From: Alcanivorax sediminis
GTDB lineage: Bacteria; Pseudomonadota; Gammaproteobacteria; Pseudomonadales; Alcanivoracaceae
Direction: 5' to 3'
Assembly (NCBI RefSeq): GCF_009601165.1
Contig: NZ_WIRE01000001.1
Coordinates: forward strand, 2,790,001-2,854,000
DNA: 64,000 bases
The stretch's first letter is position 1, and every line of letters starts with the position of its first letter. A program made the position numbers and the translations under genes. The notes under the pieces were generated by a model that had not been told where the DNA came from, ran no database searches, and saw only the letters and a program-made list of their open reading frames with translations. Positions 1 through 9,426 of the stretch are shown here, in pieces.

Positions 1-764
1 TGGTACTCTGCCGCTACGTCTTCGTCACTGACGGTAACTTTGTCGGCATAGTCCGCTGTCGCCAATTCCACATAGGCAATACGAAACTCTTCAGGACGCA
101 TGAATTCATCCTGATTATCGTTGTAGAAAGACCGGACTTCTTCATCGGTGACAGTGAAGCTATTGCGCAACTCATTCAGGTCCAGCTGGGCATAACGGAT
201 GTCACGAACCTGCTCGCCGAGACGACGTTGCTCTTCGAGTTCGGCGGGCAAAGCAAAATCCGTTGCCATGAAACCTGAACGGTACTGCTCCTTGATCAAG
301 TCCTGACGCAAGCCTCTCAGGTAACTCTGTGGAGTCATGCCTCGAGCACGCAGCTCTCGCTCAAAACGATCATTGGAAAACTTGCCATCTTCCTGGAACA
401 GGGGCTGGCTTTGGATCATCGGGTTGAGCTGTGAAATGCTGTAAACCATGCCGGCATTCTCTGCGGCACTGAGGATCAACTGCTCATTAACCAGACCATC
501 CAGCACCATTTCCGGGCGCACAAACGAATCCAGCATGGCGGGATTCATGTTCGGGCTTTGCTGACGCAGCATGTCCCGGACCCGTTCGACACGCTGATTG
601 ACAGCACCACGGGTGATGGAATTGCCTTCCACCTCCGCAACAGTATCTGCAGAACTGCTGCCGGAGAAATAGTCCAGGAACGGAACGGCGACAAATGGGA
701 TGACGATTGCGGCAAGCAACAACTTGCCAACGGGACCGCGGATAAACCGTCGGAACTCCTGCAT
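1..764 (-). CDS. ppiD: PpiD, membrane-anchored periplasmic folding factor (N-terminal part, runs off the left edge)
   Basis: An open frame of about 254 codons starts at an ATG at 762-764 and runs off the window, so the C-terminus is missing. The protein begins with a short cytoplasmic tail (MQEFRRFIRGPVGK) followed by one hydrophobic segment at about residues 15-31, then a SurA/PpiD-type N-terminal chaperone region with the motifs FVRPEMVLDGLVNEQLI and RELRARGMTPQSYLRGLRQ. This is the usual design of PpiD, an inner-membrane periplasmic chaperone with a parvulin domain that assists newly exported proteins. The parvulin domain lies mostly outside the window. A GGAG sequence precedes the ATG. 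The position downstream of hupB and lon matches E. coli and Pseudomonas order and supports the name. Confidence 0.85.
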   Translation of the reverse strand, partial: MQEFRRFIRGPVGKLLLAAIVIPFVAVPFLDYFSGSSSADTVAEVEGNSITRGAVNQRVERVRDMLRQQSPNMNPAMLDSFVRPEMVLDGLVNEQLILSAAENAGMVYSISQLNPMIQSQPLFQEDGKFSNDRFERELRARGMTPQSYLRGLRQDLIKEQYRSGFMATDFALPAELEEQRRLGEQVRDIRYAQLDLNELRNSFTVTDEEVRSFYNDNQDEFMRPEEFRIAYVELATADYADKVTVSDEDVAAEY

Positions 765-837
765 GACTCTACTCCGTCAGGACATTCTCAAATAATTTTA
801 TTCTTGAGGGTCATCTTGGGGATGCCCCTTGAAACTG

Positions 838-869
838 AAAAAAGCGCATCCGCGAACGGGTGCGCTTTC
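838..869 (-). terminator. Intrinsic terminator of the hupB/tRNA-Asp transcript
   Basis: An 8-bp stem (841-848 with 861-868) encloses a 12-nt loop and is followed on the minus strand by a run of T. It lies just downstream of the tRNA-Asp 3' end and upstream of ppiD. Confidence 0.75.
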
Positions 870-875
870 TCAAAC

Positions 876-952
876 TGGCGGAGCGGACGGGACTCGAACC
901 CGCGACCCCCGGCGTGACAGGCCGGTATTCTAACCAGCTGAACTACCGCTCC
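876..952 (-). tRNA. tRNA-Asp (anticodon GTC)
   Basis: The minus strand folds as a 77-nt tRNA with acceptor strands GGAGCGG and CCGCTCC, anticodon loop containing GTC, T-loop GGTTCGAGTCC and an encoded CCA end. It begins only 10 nt after the hupB stop codon, and no promoter fits in that gap, so it is probably cut out of a hupB-tRNA transcript that ends at the hairpin at 838-869. Confidence 0.95.
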
Positions 953-962
953 TGCAATCAGT

Positions 963-1235
963 TTAGTTTACCGCGTCTTTCAGCGCCTTGCCGGCCTTGA
1001 AGCCCGGTACCTTGGCAGCTTTGATCTGGATGGTCTGGCCAGTCTGCGGGTTACGACCTTCACGAGCGGCACGCTCTTTAACAGCGAAAGTACCGAAACC
1101 TACCAGAGAAACGCTATCGCCGTTTTTCAGGGCGCCAGTTACCGCTTCCAAAGTAGCGTCCAAAGCGCGACCTGCGTCTGCTTTGGAAATGTCCGCGCTA
1201 GCGGCAATCGCATCAATCAACTCTGACTTATTCAC
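963..1235 (-). CDS. hupB: DNA-binding protein HU-beta
   Basis: A 90-residue HU/IHF-family protein, the normal length for the family. It starts [10 protein letters not shown], has the hydrophobic core [15 protein letters not shown] and the DNA-intercalating arm RNPQTG at residues 61-66, and ends [11 protein letters not shown] as in Pseudomonas HupB. HU is a homodimeric or heterodimeric nucleoid protein that bends DNA. The start codon is GTG at 1235, preceded by an AAGGGG ribosome binding site. The gene lies between lon (upstream) and tRNA-Asp plus ppiD (downstream), the classical lon-hupB-ppiD order. A good sigma-70 promoter lies at 1305-1333, so it does not depend on read-through from lon. 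Confidence 0.97.
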   Translation of the reverse strand: MNKSELIDAIAASADISKADAGRALDATLEAVTGALKNGDSVSLVGFGTFAVKERAAREGRNPQTGQTIQIKAAKVPGFKAGKALKDAVN

Positions 1236-1304
1236 AAAGTTCCCCTTTCTGTTTTTTCCCGGTTTTATGGTCGAGGCGGATGCACTCTCCTAAGCGAAGC
1301 CGAC

Positions 1305-1333
1305 TTTATACCAATGGGTATAGGGGGCGTCAA
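1305..1333 (-). promoter_or_regulatory. Sigma-70 promoter of hupB, with AT-rich upstream DNA
   Basis: On the minus strand TTGACG (1328-1333) and TATAAA (1305-1310) are separated by 17 bp, and TGG directly precedes the -10 box. The DNA further upstream (about 1340-1420) is unusually A/T-rich with A-tracts, as expected for an UP element. The leader to the GTG start is about 60 nt. Confidence 0.75.
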
Positions 1334-1418
1334 GGAAGGAAAAATGCAATCTCACCCAAGTTTAAAAAGTTGAAAAACCAAACAGATCAATACGTTAAAT
1401 TACTTTAAATATGATCCA

Positions 1419-3815
1419 TCAGTGTGTACTGGGTCGTTTGTTACCTTCCTGGTTTTTCTCTTCTGAAAGCGCTAAATCCTCGTCCTGCTCCGCCTGGGAG
1501 AGCGGGCTGGGCTGATGAGTCAACGCTACATCAAGCACCTGGTCAATCCATTTTACCGGTTTGATATCCAGGGATGCCTTGATATTCTCAGGAATCTCTT
1601 TCAGATCCCTTTCATTTTCTTCCGGAATCAATACCGTCTTGATTCCGCCGCGATGCGCCGCAAGAAGCTTCTCCTTGAGGCCACCGATGGGTAACACCTG
1701 ACCACGCAGTGTGATTTCACCTGTCATGGCAACATCAGCGCGCACCGGAATACCCGTCAACACCGAGACCATTGCAGTACACATGCCAATACCGGCGCTG
1801 GGACCATCTTTCGGGGTTGCCCCCTCAGGCACATGCATGTGCAGATCATTCCGCTCCAGAGAGCGACGGCGGATACCAAGGCTACCGGCCCGGCTTTTCA
1901 CCACTGTCCAGGCAGCCTGAATGGACTCCTGCATCACATCACCGAGTGAGCCGGTAGAGATTACCCGCCCCTTGCCAGGAGTGGAAACACTTTCAATGGT
2001 CAGCAGCTCTCCTCCGACGGACGTCCAGGCAAGTCCTGTTACCTGCCCAACCTGATCCTTGTCTTCAGCGCGGCCAAAGCTGAACTTGCGGACACCCAGG
2101 TAGTGCTCTACCTGATCCTCAGTCAGCTTGATGGTTTCAGTGCTACCCGCCAGCAGGTTTTCTTTCACCACCTTCCGGCAGACCTTGCTGATTTCACGTT
2201 CAAGGCCACGAACCCCTGCTTCACGGGTGTAGTGACGAACGATATAGCGCATCACCTCAACACCGATTTCCAGCTCATCCTTCTTCAGACCATTATTCTT
2301 GATCTGCTTGGGCATCAAATACTGCTGGGCGATATTGACCTTCTCATCCTCGGTGTAACCCGGGATACGGATCACTTCCATACGGTCCAGTAGCGGGCCG
2401 GGGATATTCATGGAGTTAGACGTACAGATAAACAACGTCTCTGAGAGGTTGTAGTCCACTTCAAGATAGTGGTCGCTAAAGGTGTCGTTCTGTTCCGGAT
2501 CAAGCACTTCCAGCAAGGCAGAGGCTGGATCGCCACGATTATCCATACCCATCTTGTCGACTTCGTCGAGCAGGAACAGCGGGTTGCGAACACCGACTTT
2601 TGCCAGTTTCTGAATCACCTTACCCGGCATGGAGCCAATGTAGGTACGACGATGACCACGAATCTCGGCTTCATCCCGCACGCCGCCCAGCGCCATCCGC
2701 ACGAACTTGCGATTGGTGGCCTTGGCGATAGACTGCCCAAGCGAGGTTTTACCCACACCCGGAGGCCCAACCAGGCACAACACCGGACCCTTCACCTTCC
2801 CTACCCGGCTTTGTACTGCCAGGAATTCCAGGATACGGTCCTTGACCTCTTCCAGACCGTAGTGGTCACTGTCCAGCACTTCCTTGGCATTAACAAGGTC
2901 ATGCTTCACACGGCTGCGTTTTTTCCATGGCACCGAGGTCATCCAGTCAAGATAACCGCGCACCACCGTCGCTTCCGCGGACATGGGGGACATCATCTTG
3001 AGCTTGTTGAATTCACCCTGCGCCTTGTCACGGGCTTCCTTGGGCATGCCCACATTGTCGAGTTTCTTTTCCAGCTCATCCAGATCGTTGCCGGTCTCGT
3101 CGAGATCGCCTAGCTCCTTCTGGATCGCCTTCATCTGTTCGTTCAGATAGTACTCGCGCTGGCTCTTTTCCATCTGCTTCTTGACGCGACCACGGATGCG
3201 CTTTTCGACCTTCAGCACGTCAATGTCAGATTCCATCAGCGCAATCAGATGCTCAACGCGCTCTTGCACGTCAACCATCTCCAGCACGTCCTGCTTCTCT
3301 TCAAGCTTGAGTTGCAAATGAGCCGCGATGGTATCGGCCAGGCGGCTCACCTCATCAATGGACGACACAGATCCGGTCACTTCAGGTGCGACTTTCTTGG
3401 AGAGCTTAACGTAGTCTTCAAACTGCGAAAGCAGCGACTTGGCTAGCGCGTCCTGCTCGGACTCGCCAGGCAGACCTTCTTCCAATTCGCGAACATCGGC
3501 CACGGCGCCATCGTCACCAAACTCTGCCTTGATCAGATGCGCACGCTGACCACCCTCCACCAACACCTTGACGGTGCCATCGGGCAGTTTGAGCAGTTGA
3601 AGAATAGTGGACACTGTACCGACGCGGTAAATCTCGTCGACACCGGGATCATCATCTGAGGCATTTCGCTGGGCGACCAGCATGATTTGTTTGTCAGCTG
3701 CCATGGCAGCTTCAAGAGCCGCAATGGATTTTTCCCGCCCGACAAAAAGAGGGATCACCATGTGCGGGTACACCACCACATCACGCAGTGGTAACAGCGG
3801 AATATCTTTCAGCAC
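1419..3815 (-). CDS. lon: Lon ATP-dependent protease
   Basis: A 798-residue LonA protease, close to the 784 residues of E. coli Lon. The order is an N-terminal substrate-binding domain (about 1-200), a coiled linker, an AAA+ module with Walker [10 protein letters not shown] (350-358) and Walker B LFLLDEVD (413-420), and a C-terminal Ser-Lys protease domain with catalytic S673 in PKDGPSAG and K716 in GGLKEK. It degrades misfolded and regulatory proteins in the cytosol. The start is GTG at 3815 with GAGG upstream. It lies 30 bp behind clpX, separated by a perfect hairpin at 3838-3860. The C-terminal tail after about residue 765 is acidic and poorly conserved. I saw no strong heat-shock promoter in the short gap, so co-transcription with clpX is likely. 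Confidence 0.98.
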   Translation of the reverse strand: MLKDIPLLPLRDVVVYPHMVIPLFVGREKSIAALEAAMAADKQIMLVAQRNASDDDPGVDEIYRVGTVSTILQLLKLPDGTVKVLVEGGQRAHLIKAEFGDDGAVADVRELEEGLPGESEQDALAKSLLSQFEDYVKLSKKVAPEVTGSVSSIDEVSRLADTIAAHLQLKLEEKQDVLEMVDVQERVEHLIALMESDIDVLKVEKRIRGRVKKQMEKSQREYYLNEQMKAIQKELGDLDETGNDLDELEKKLDNVGMPKEARDKAQGEFNKLKMMSPMSAEATVVRGYLDWMTSVPWKKRSRVKHDLVNAKEVLDSDHYGLEEVKDRILEFLAVQSRVGKVKGPVLCLVGPPGVGKTSLGQSIAKATNRKFVRMALGGVRDEAEIRGHRRTYIGSMPGKVIQKLAKVGVRNPLFLLDEVDKMGMDNRGDPASALLEVLDPEQNDTFSDHYLEVDYNLSETLFICTSNSMNIPGPLLDRMEVIRIPGYTEDEKVNIAQQYLMPKQIKNNGLKKDELEIGVEVMRYIVRHYTREAGVRGLEREISKVCRKVVKENLLAGSTETIKLTEDQVEHYLGVRKFSFGRAEDKDQVGQVTGLAWTSVGGELLTIESVSTPGKGRVISTGSLGDVMQESIQAAWTVVKSRAGSLGIRRRSLERNDLHMHVPEGATPKDGPSAGIGMCTAMVSVLTGIPVRADVAMTGEITLRGQVLPIGGLKEKLLAAHRGGIKTVLIPEENERDLKEIPENIKASLDIKPVKWIDQVLDVALTHQPSPLSQAEQDEDLALSEEKNQEGNKRPSTH

Positions 3816-3837
3816 GTATTGCCTCTAATAACCAGGG

Positions 3838-3860
3838 GTGGCGCCTTAGTCAGGCGCCAC
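3838..3860 (-). other. Perfect hairpin spanning the clpX stop codon
   Basis: GTGGCGCC (3838-3845) and GGCGCCAC (3853-3860) are exact reverse complements around a 7-nt loop that holds the clpX TAA. It ends about 22 bp before the lon GTG. It lacks a following T-run, so it is not a classical terminator; an mRNA processing or stability element between clpX and lon is an inference. Confidence 0.6.
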
Positions 3861-5126
3861 TTTGGAAGACTGTTCGCTGTTTTCATAGATCAACAGCGGA
3901 TCGGATTCGCCTTTGATGGTAGGGCTGTCGATAACCACCTTCGCCACGCCATCCATGGACGGGACCTGGTACATCGTCTCCAGCAGCACGCTCTCCAGAA
4001 TAGAGCGCAGGCCACGGGCACCCGTCTTGCGTTCCATGGCCTTGTTGGCCACCGCACGCAGGGCATCTTCACGGAAGTCCAGCTCTACACCTTCCATCTC
4101 GAACAGACGGCCATACTGCTTGGTCAGCGCGTTGCGCGGTTCGGTGAGGATCTGAACCAGCGCGTCCTCGCTCAGCTCTTCCAGCGTAGCAATTACCGGC
4201 AGACGACCAATGAACTCAGGGATCAGACCATACTTCACCAGATCTTCTGGCTCCACATCCACCAACAGCTCACCCAGGTTGCGGGCGTCGTCCTTGCTCT
4301 TCACTTCGGCGGAAAAGCCAATACCGCCCTTCTCGGAGCGATCCCGGATAACCTTGTCGAGACCGGCAAAGGCGCCGCCGCAGATGAACAGCATATTGGA
4401 GGTATCCACCTGCAGGAATTCCTGCTGGGGGTGCTTGCGCCCCCCCTGTGGGGGCACTGACGCAACAGTGCCTTCGATCAGTTTCAGCAAGGCCTGCTGA
4501 ACGCCCTCCCCGCTCACATCACGGGTAATGGAAGGGTTGTCAGATTTGCGGGAAATCTTGTCAATTTCATCGATATAGACAATGCCGCGCTGGGCCTTCT
4601 CCACATCATAGTCACATTTTTGCAGAAGTTTCTGGATGATATTTTCAACATCCTCACCCACGTAACCCGCTTCTGTGAGCGTGGTCGCATCAGCAATGGT
4701 GAAAGGAACATTCAGCAGACGAGCAAGCGTCTCGGCCAGCAGGGTTTTACCGCTACCCGTAGGACCAATCAGCAGGATATTACTCTTGCCCAGCTCAACC
4801 TCGTCACGCCCCTTGCCACTGCTGCGCAAACGTTTGTAGTGGTTGTATACCGCAACCGCCAGAACCTTCTTGGCGCGCTCCTGACCAATGACATACTCAT
4901 CAAGGGTCGCCTTGATCTCGTCAGGCTTGGGCAAACGCTCGCCACCCGTGTCGGCAGCGTCTTCCTGCACTTCTTCGCGGATGATGTCGTTACACAGATC
5001 CACGCACTCATCGCAGATAAAGACCGAGGGCCCCGCAATCAGCTTACGAACCTCATGCTGGCTTTTGCCGCAAAATGAGCAGTACAGCAGCTTGCCGTCA
5101 TCGCTCTTGCCAGTGGAATCGGTCAT
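3846..5126 (-). CDS. clpX: ClpX, ATPase subunit of ClpXP
   Basis: A 426-residue AAA+ unfoldase (E. coli 424). The N-terminal zinc domain has C16, C19, C38 and C41. Then follow Walker A GPTGSGKT (121-128), the substrate-gripping pore loop GYVG (154-157), Walker B IVYIDEID (182-189), the RKH loop (230-232) and the IGF loop (269-271) that docks on ClpP. The complete set means a functional partner for the ClpP encoded upstream. It unfolds tagged substrates and feeds them into ClpP. The start ATG at 5126 has GAGG upstream; the same TAGAGGCAAT sequence precedes the lon start. The gap to clpP is 140 bp and shows a G/C-rich inverted repeat but no clear promoter. Confidence 0.98.
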   Translation of the reverse strand: MTDSTGKSDDGKLLYCSFCGKSQHEVRKLIAGPSVFICDECVDLCNDIIREEVQEDAADTGGERLPKPDEIKATLDEYVIGQERAKKVLAVAVYNHYKRLRSSGKGRDEVELGKSNILLIGPTGSGKTLLAETLARLLNVPFTIADATTLTEAGYVGEDVENIIQKLLQKCDYDVEKAQRGIVYIDEIDKISRKSDNPSITRDVSGEGVQQALLKLIEGTVASVPPQGGRKHPQQEFLQVDTSNMLFICGGAFAGLDKVIRDRSEKGGIGFSAEVKSKDDARNLGELLVDVEPEDLVKYGLIPEFIGRLPVIATLEELSEDALVQILTEPRNALTKQYGRLFEMEGVELDFREDALRAVANKAMERKTGARGLRSILESVLLETMYQVPSMDGVAKVVIDSPTIKGESDPLLIYENSEQSSKVAPD

Positions 5127-5266
5127 CGAATTGCCTCTAAACCTGTGTATTGGATATCGGGTTCTCTTTGAAGATGCAGGGAGACCGGGGCTTTTTCAAG
5201 TCCGCCGGGCCTCCCAGCCCCTCCGTTAGGACACTTTTTATACGAAATGATACGAAAGAGTCTGAA

Positions 5267-5923
5267 TTAGACCGGGCGCTGCTTCAGGACAGCGTCAATG
5301 ATGCCGTATTCCTGCGCTTCATCCGCGCCCATGAAGTTGTCGCGGTCCGTGTCTCGCTCCAGGCGCTCCAGCGGCTGGCCAGTATGATGCGCCAGCAGAC
5401 TGTTCAGTTGTCCCTTGATCTTGAGGATTTCCTTGGCGTGGATCTCAATGTCAGAAGCCTGGCCCTGGAAACCGCCCAACGGCTGATGGATCATCACTCG
5501 GGCGTTCGGCAGCGCGTAACGCTTGCCCGCTGCCCCCGCTGCCAGCAGGAAAGCCCCCATGCTGGCCGCCTGTCCTACACACATGGTAGAGACGTCGGGC
5601 TTGATAAACTGCATGGTGTCGTAGATAGACATGCCGGCCGTTACCGAGCCACCCGGGCTGTTGATGTACAGGTGAATATCCTTATCCGGATTTTCAGACT
5701 CAAGGAACAGCAGCTGCGCCACGATCAGATTGGCCATATGGTCTTCAACCTGGCCAACCATGAAAATCACCCGCTCTTTGAGTAGGCGGGAATAAATATC
5801 AAAGGAACGTTCACCACGGGCAGTCTGTTCAATCACCACCGGTACAAGACCCAGGTTAGTCGGGTCCTTGATCAGCTGGTTCATTTCCGGGGTCATGGAC
5901 TGGATACGGCTCAAGTCGATCAT
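5267..5923 (-). CDS. clpP: ClpP, proteolytic subunit of ClpXP/ClpAP
   Basis: A 218-residue serine peptidase (E. coli 207). The catalytic triad is visible: S121 in [10 protein letters not shown]146 in MIHQPLGG and D195 in DTDRDNF, with the usual 25- and 74-residue spacing from the serine. The glycine-rich oxyanion region INSPGGSV is present. ClpP forms a double heptameric ring and degrades proteins delivered by ClpX. The first residues include a short propeptide-like stretch. The ATG at 5923 has AAGGA upstream. The gene heads clpP-clpX-lon; its 5' region of about 420 bp holds the tig terminator and a promoter candidate. Confidence 0.97.
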   Translation of the reverse strand: MIDLSRIQSMTPEMNQLIKDPTNLGLVPVVIEQTARGERSFDIYSRLLKERVIFMVGQVEDHMANLIVAQLLFLESENPDKDIHLYINSPGGSVTAGMSIYDTMQFIKPDVSTMCVGQAASMGAFLLAAGAAGKRYALPNARVMIHQPLGGFQGQASDIEIHAKEILKIKGQLNSLLAHHTGQPLERLERDTDRDNFMGADEAQEYGIIDAVLKQRPV

Positions 5924-6102
5924 GCAGCGCTTTCCTTCTCTTCGATCGTCCGCGGACGCTCTTGTTTATGTGGGTGCGTTGAGCGGTATTACGCCGCCGC
6001 TACGGCCCTCTCCTGATGCTGCTATGGGGCCCAATCAGGCGCAAAACAAGGCGTTCAGGAAAAATAAGTCTTCCCGCATCTTATGACGGCACCAGAGGGG
6101 CG

Positions 6103-6132
6103 TCTATAAAAGTGGGCAAGGGAGGGGTTCAA
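6103..6132 (-). promoter_or_regulatory. Candidate promoter of clpP
   Basis: On the minus strand TTGAAC (6127-6132) and TATAGA (6103-6108) are 18 bp apart. CTTGAA overlaps the -35 box and resembles the sigma-32 -35 element, but the downstream half does not match the sigma-32 -10 consensus. The leader would be about 175 nt and includes a perfect 12-bp palindrome at 5947-5958. Otherwise the 5924-6296 gap shows no gene. Confidence 0.35.
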
Positions 6133-6296
6133 GTGCGCAATTCTTGGCCAAATTGTGCATTAATAGGTCAATTCAGGTCGAAAACGGTGAAAAAACCCGT
6201 TCAGAAAGAACAAAATCGGTCGCTATGCAGGAGGAATCACACCTTCTTTCTTACCCCGCGGGCGAAGCAGGTCCGGGGTTCGCCTTGCAGCAGCAC

Positions 6297-6326
6297 AAAA
6301 AAAGGGGCCCGAAGGCCCCTTTTTTC
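6297..6326 (-). terminator. Intrinsic terminator downstream of tig
   Basis: GGGGCC (6304-6309) pairs with GGCCCC (6314-6319) around a CGAA tetraloop. It has A-runs and T-runs on both sides, so it can act in both directions. It separates tig from clpP. Confidence 0.85.
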
Positions 6327-6344
6327 TGGCTTTGAAATCCGGAA

Positions 6345-7658
6345 TCAGGCTTCAGCCTGCTCGCGAGGTTTCACAGCGTCCTGGTAGGACATGGTCTTCT
6401 CTTCCACCTTGGCGGAAGCCAGCACCAGCTCAACGACCTGCTCTTCCAGTACAGCGCCTTCGATCTGCTGAAGCTGCTGAGGGTTACCGTACACCCAGTT
6501 CACCACTTCTTCCGGCTTCTCATACTGTTCAGCGATTTCTTCTACGCGCGCCTTCACCTTGTCAGCGTCAGCCTTGAGCTCGTTCTGATCCAGAATGGCA
6601 CGGATGATGAGGCCCAAACGCACAGAACGCTGTGCCTGCTCGGTGAACAGGTCGTCCGGCAGGATGGAAGCATCAAACTGCTGACCACCACCGAACTGCT
6701 GAACCATCTGCTGACGCATGCGCTGCACTTCCTGAGTTACCAGGGCAGACGGCAGGTCAAACTGGTGCAACTCACCCAGGCCTTCCATTACCTGCTCTTT
6801 TACCTTGCCGGCAACGGCATTTTTGAGCTCACGCTCCATGTTCTTGCGAACTTCAGCTTTGAATTTGGCTTCGTCGCCATCTTCAACACCGAACGCCTTC
6901 ATGAACTCAGCATCAACTTCCGGCAGCTGCTTGCCTTCAACCTTGTTGACCTTGATCTGGAAGACCACGGCCTGACCTTTCAACTCTTCAGAGTGATACT
7001 CTTCCGGGAAGGTCACATTGATATCTTTCTCTTCACCAGCCTTCATGCCCACGATGCCGTCTTCGAAGCCCGGAATCATCTGACCTGAACCCAGCTCCAG
7101 GTTCTGGCCTTGAGCGGTACCACCTTCGAACGCTTCGTCGCCCTTGATACCCTTATAGTCAATATTGACGCGGTCGCCTTCCTCAGAAGCACGATCCACT
7201 TCCACGAACTGGGCACGCTGCTGACGCAGGGTCTCGATCATGGTGTCCACGTCTTCGTCGGATACTTCAGCCACCGGCTTTTCGACAGCCACACCGTCAA
7301 ACGCTGCCAGCTCAACTTCCGGATAAATCTCGAAAGTCGCAACGAATTCCAGGTCTTTTCCTGCTTCGTTGGTCTTTGCTTCAAAGCCCGGCATACCGGC
7401 CGGCTGGAGCTTTTCCTGCTCCACGGCTTCGATGAAGGCTTCTCGCATGACGTCGGCCAGCACTTCGTTACGCACGGCGCTACCGAAGCGACGCTTCACT
7501 TCACCCATGGGCACCTTGCCCGGGCGGAAACCGTCCAGACGGATATTCTTTTTGGCTTCTTGCAGTTTGCTTTCTACTGCAGAGTCCACCTTCTCCGCCG
7601 GAACACCCACCGTCAGACGGCGCTCAAGACCTGAAGTCGTTTCAACAGAAACCTGCAT
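6345..7658 (-). CDS. tig: Trigger factor (ribosome-associated chaperone)
   Basis: A 437-residue trigger factor (E. coli 432). The start is the ATG at 7658, not the upstream in-frame codon at 7796, because it has AGAGGA just upstream and the mature N-terminus MQVSVETTSGLERRL is typical. The ribosome-docking signature GFRPGKVP lies at residues 43-50 (E. coli has FRK in place of FRP). A central FKBP-type prolyl isomerase domain (about 150-245) and a long helical C-terminal chaperone domain follow. It binds at the ribosome exit tunnel and shields nascent chains. The gene is the start of the tig-clpP-clpX-lon block but has its own terminator, so clpP is probably transcribed separately. Confidence 0.97.
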   Translation of the reverse strand: MQVSVETTSGLERRLTVGVPAEKVDSAVESKLQEAKKNIRLDGFRPGKVPMGEVKRRFGSAVRNEVLADVMREAFIEAVEQEKLQPAGMPGFEAKTNEAGKDLEFVATFEIYPEVELAAFDGVAVEKPVAEVSDEDVDTMIETLRQQRAQFVEVDRASEEGDRVNIDYKGIKGDEAFEGGTAQGQNLELGSGQMIPGFEDGIVGMKAGEEKDINVTFPEEYHSEELKGQAVVFQIKVNKVEGKQLPEVDAEFMKAFGVEDGDEAKFKAEVRKNMERELKNAVAGKVKEQVMEGLGELHQFDLPSALVTQEVQRMRQQMVQQFGGGQQFDASILPDDLFTEQAQRSVRLGLIIRAILDQNELKADADKVKARVEEIAEQYEKPEEVVNWVYGNPQQLQQIEGAVLEEQVVELVLASAKVEEKTMSYQDAVKPREQAEA

Positions 7659-7733
7659 AACATCCTCTTTAAAAAGACTTTTTGCTGCTCGCCGTCGACA
7701 TAACGCGTGACGACCTGAATTCCAAGGGCGCAG

Positions 7734-7739
7734 ATTATA
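7734..7739 (-). promoter_or_regulatory. Candidate -10 element of tig
   Basis: A perfect TATAAT on the minus strand lies 75 nt upstream of the tig ATG. No convincing -35 box is seen at 16-18 bp. Confidence 0.4.
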
Positions 7740-7805
7740 ATCAAACGCGCCCCGAATGCCTACAAAACCCGGCGGCTTAGGGCCGGTATTGCGCAAGCCA
7801 CATAC

Positions 7806-7838
7806 GAAAAAGCCTCCGGGAACTCCCGGAGGCTTTTT
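7806..7838 (-). terminator. Intrinsic terminator of the tRNA cluster
   Basis: AGCCTCCGG (7811-7819) pairs with CCGGAGGCT (7826-7834), flanked by A5 and T5, directly after the tRNA-His 3' end on the minus strand. Confidence 0.85.
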
Positions 7839-7851
7839 CGGTATTGAATTA

Positions 7852-7928
7852 TGGGGTGACTGAGGGGATTTGAACCCCCGACCACCGGAGTCACAATCCG
7901 GGGCTCTACCAACTGAGCTACAGTCACC
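7852..7928 (-). tRNA. tRNA-His (anticodon GTG)
   Basis: A 77-nt cloverleaf on the minus strand with the extra G(-1) opposite discriminator C typical of tRNA-His, anticodon GTG, T-loop GGTTCAAATCC and encoded CCA. It is the last gene of a Pro-Arg-His cluster. Confidence 0.95.
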
Positions 7929-7950
7929 ATAAACTTGTCGCTTCCCTGCC

Positions 7951-8027
<77 letters not shown>

Positions 8028-8051
8028 ATTGCAGGTTCTGCTCAATACTGA

Positions 8052-8128
8052 TGGTCGGGGTGGAGGGATTCGAACCCCCGACATCCTGCTCCCAAAGCAG
8101 GCGCGCTACCAGGCTGCGCTACACCCCG
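8052..8128 (-). tRNA. tRNA-Pro (anticodon TGG)
   Basis: A 77-nt cloverleaf on the minus strand with acceptor CGGGGTG/CACCCCG, anticodon TGG in a TTTGGGA loop, and encoded CCA. It is the first gene behind the promoter at 8169-8197. Confidence 0.95.
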
Positions 8129-8168
8129 TTTATCAGTCACGCCAACAGTGCTTGAAAGCGAGGCGCGC

Positions 8169-8197
8169 ATAATACTCGGCACCCCGGGTAGCGTCAA
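8169..8197 (-). promoter_or_regulatory. Promoter of the Pro-Arg-His tRNA cluster
   Basis: TTGACG (8192-8197) and TATTAT (8169-8174) are 17 bp apart on the minus strand. The -10 is followed by GCGCGCC, the GC-rich discriminator typical of stringently controlled stable-RNA promoters. Confidence 0.8.
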
Positions 8198-8353
8198 CGC
8201 ACCCGGGAACAAAAAAATCTCTAACGCACAGATTTTAAACAACTTGTGCGGATAAGCGGCAATTAGGCCCCCACTTCTTTTGCGCCGGTAGCCCACCCGT
8301 GCGAAAATCCCGCGCCCCGACAAACCACTATCTTTACCTCAGAGAGAGACTTC

Positions 8354-9199
8354 ATGACCGCCCAGATTCTCGATGGCAAGGCCCTGGCCCAGCAGTTCGA
8401 AGAAGAGATGCGCCAACGTGTTGAGGCCCTGAAAGCCAAGGCTGATGGCCGCACCCCCATTCTGGCCACCATCCTGGTGGGCGCTGATCCCGCCTCTGCC
8501 ACCTATGTAAAGATGAAGGGTAATGCCTGTCGCCGTGTGGGCATGGAGTCGGAAGCCATCGAAATGGCCGAAAGCACGACGACGGAAGAGCTGCTGGCCA
8601 AGATCGACGAGCTGAACAACAATCCGGACGTGCATGGCATCCTGCTGCAACACCCCGTGCCTGCCCAAATTGACGAGCGGGCCTGTTTTGACGCCATCAG
8701 CCTTGAGAAGGATGTGGATGGAGTCACCTGTCTGGGTTTCGGCCGCATGAGCATGGGCGAAGCCGCCTACGGCTGCGCCACCCCCAAGGGCATCATGCGT
8801 CTGCTGGAGCATTACCAGGTAGAGATGGAAGGCAAGCACGCGGTGGTCGTGGGCCGAAGCGCCATCCTCGGCAAGCCTATGGCGATGATGCTGCTGGAAG
8901 CCAATGCCACCGTGACTATCTGCCACAGCCGCACCCGGAACCTGGCCGACCTGGTCAAACAGGCCGATATCGTTGTGGGCGCCGTGGGCAAGCCGGAGTT
9001 CATCAAGGCGGACTGGATCAAAGATGGCGCGGTGGTCGTTGATGCCGGCTACCACCCCGAGCAGTGTGGCGACATTGAGCTAGCCCCGCTGGCCGACCGC
9101 GTCGCAGCCTACACTCCCGTGCCCGGCGGTGTTGGCCCCATGACCATCAACACCCTGATCTTCCAGACACTCCAGTCCGGTGAAAAAGCCCTGGGCTAA
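8354..9199 (+). CDS. folD: FolD, methylene-THF dehydrogenase / methenyl-THF cyclohydrolase
   Basis: A 281-residue bifunctional FolD (E. coli 288). The catalytic region [13 protein letters not shown] contains Y51 and K55, and the NADP-binding segment [10 protein letters not shown] lies at 166-175 with a Rossmann-like fold after it. The signature [10 protein letters not shown] sits near the C-terminus. It interconverts methylene-, methenyl- and formyl-tetrahydrofolate and supplies one-carbon units for purine and formyl-methionine synthesis. The ATG at 8354 has AGAGAGAGA just upstream. It faces glnS; their convergent 3' ends share a 227-bp gap with two terminators and a solo heptamer arm. Confidence 0.97.
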   Translation: MTAQILDGKALAQQFEEEMRQRVEALKAKADGRTPILATILVGADPASATYVKMKGNACRRVGMESEAIEMAESTTTEELLAKIDELNNNPDVHGILLQHPVPAQIDERACFDAISLEKDVDGVTCLGFGRMSMGEAAYGCATPKGIMRLLEHYQVEMEGKHAVVVGRSAILGKPMAMMLLEANATVTICHSRTRNLADLVKQADIVVGAVGKPEFIKADWIKDGAVVVDAGYHPEQCGDIELAPLADRVAAYTPVPGGVGPMTINTLIFQTLQSGEKALG

Positions 9200-9214
9200 T
9201 CCCAGCTCTAGCCG

Positions 9215-9251
9215 AAAGCCGCGACCAGCAGATGCTGCTCGCGGCTTTTTT
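9215..9251 (+). terminator. Intrinsic terminator of folD
   Basis: AGCCGCGA (9217-9224) pairs with TCGCGGCT (9239-9246) and is followed by a T-run to 9251. The 14-nt loop can pair further internally. Confidence 0.8.
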
Positions 9252-9319
9252 GTGTGCCCTCGCCAAGGCCCGGATCGCTTGCAGGCACGCTCCTGCATCC
9301 ATCCATTCTGCCCTACAAC

Positions 9320-9352
9320 AAAAAGGCCGCACCCCACACCCGGGCACGGCCT
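9320..9352 (-). terminator. Probable terminator of glnS
   Basis: On the minus strand AGGCCG pairs with CGGCCT-type sequence (GGCCG at the outer stem, 9325-9329 with 9347-9351), followed by TTTTTG. It lies about 75 nt after the glnS stop. The inner stem is imperfect. Confidence 0.5.
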
Positions 9353-9388
9353 CTCTGTTCTCGGCAAACCACCACGCGAAATCGCGCA

Positions 9389-9419
9389 GCTATTCACTAT
9401 TCACTGCTAACTATTAACT
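9389..9419 (-). repeat. Solo heptamer-repeat arm, AGTKAAY family
   Basis: Read on the minus strand these 31 nt are four 7-bp units (AGTTAAT, AGTTAGC, AGTGAAT, AGTGAAT) followed by AGC. The arms at 13067-13225 have exactly the same length and end. It starts 7 nt after the glnS stop codon. I found no matching inverted arm in the folD-glnS gap. Confidence 0.75.
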
Positions 9420-9426
9420 GCTGTTA

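Noticed and set aside
6103..6133. Sigma-32 heat-shock promoter for clpP
   Set aside because: The CTTGAA half fits but no CCCCAT-like -10 lies at the right distance; kept only as a generic promoter candidate.
7659..7796. Longer N-terminus for trigger factor
   Set aside because: The extension crosses the TATAAT box and has no similarity to the family; the ATG at 7658 has AGAGGA.
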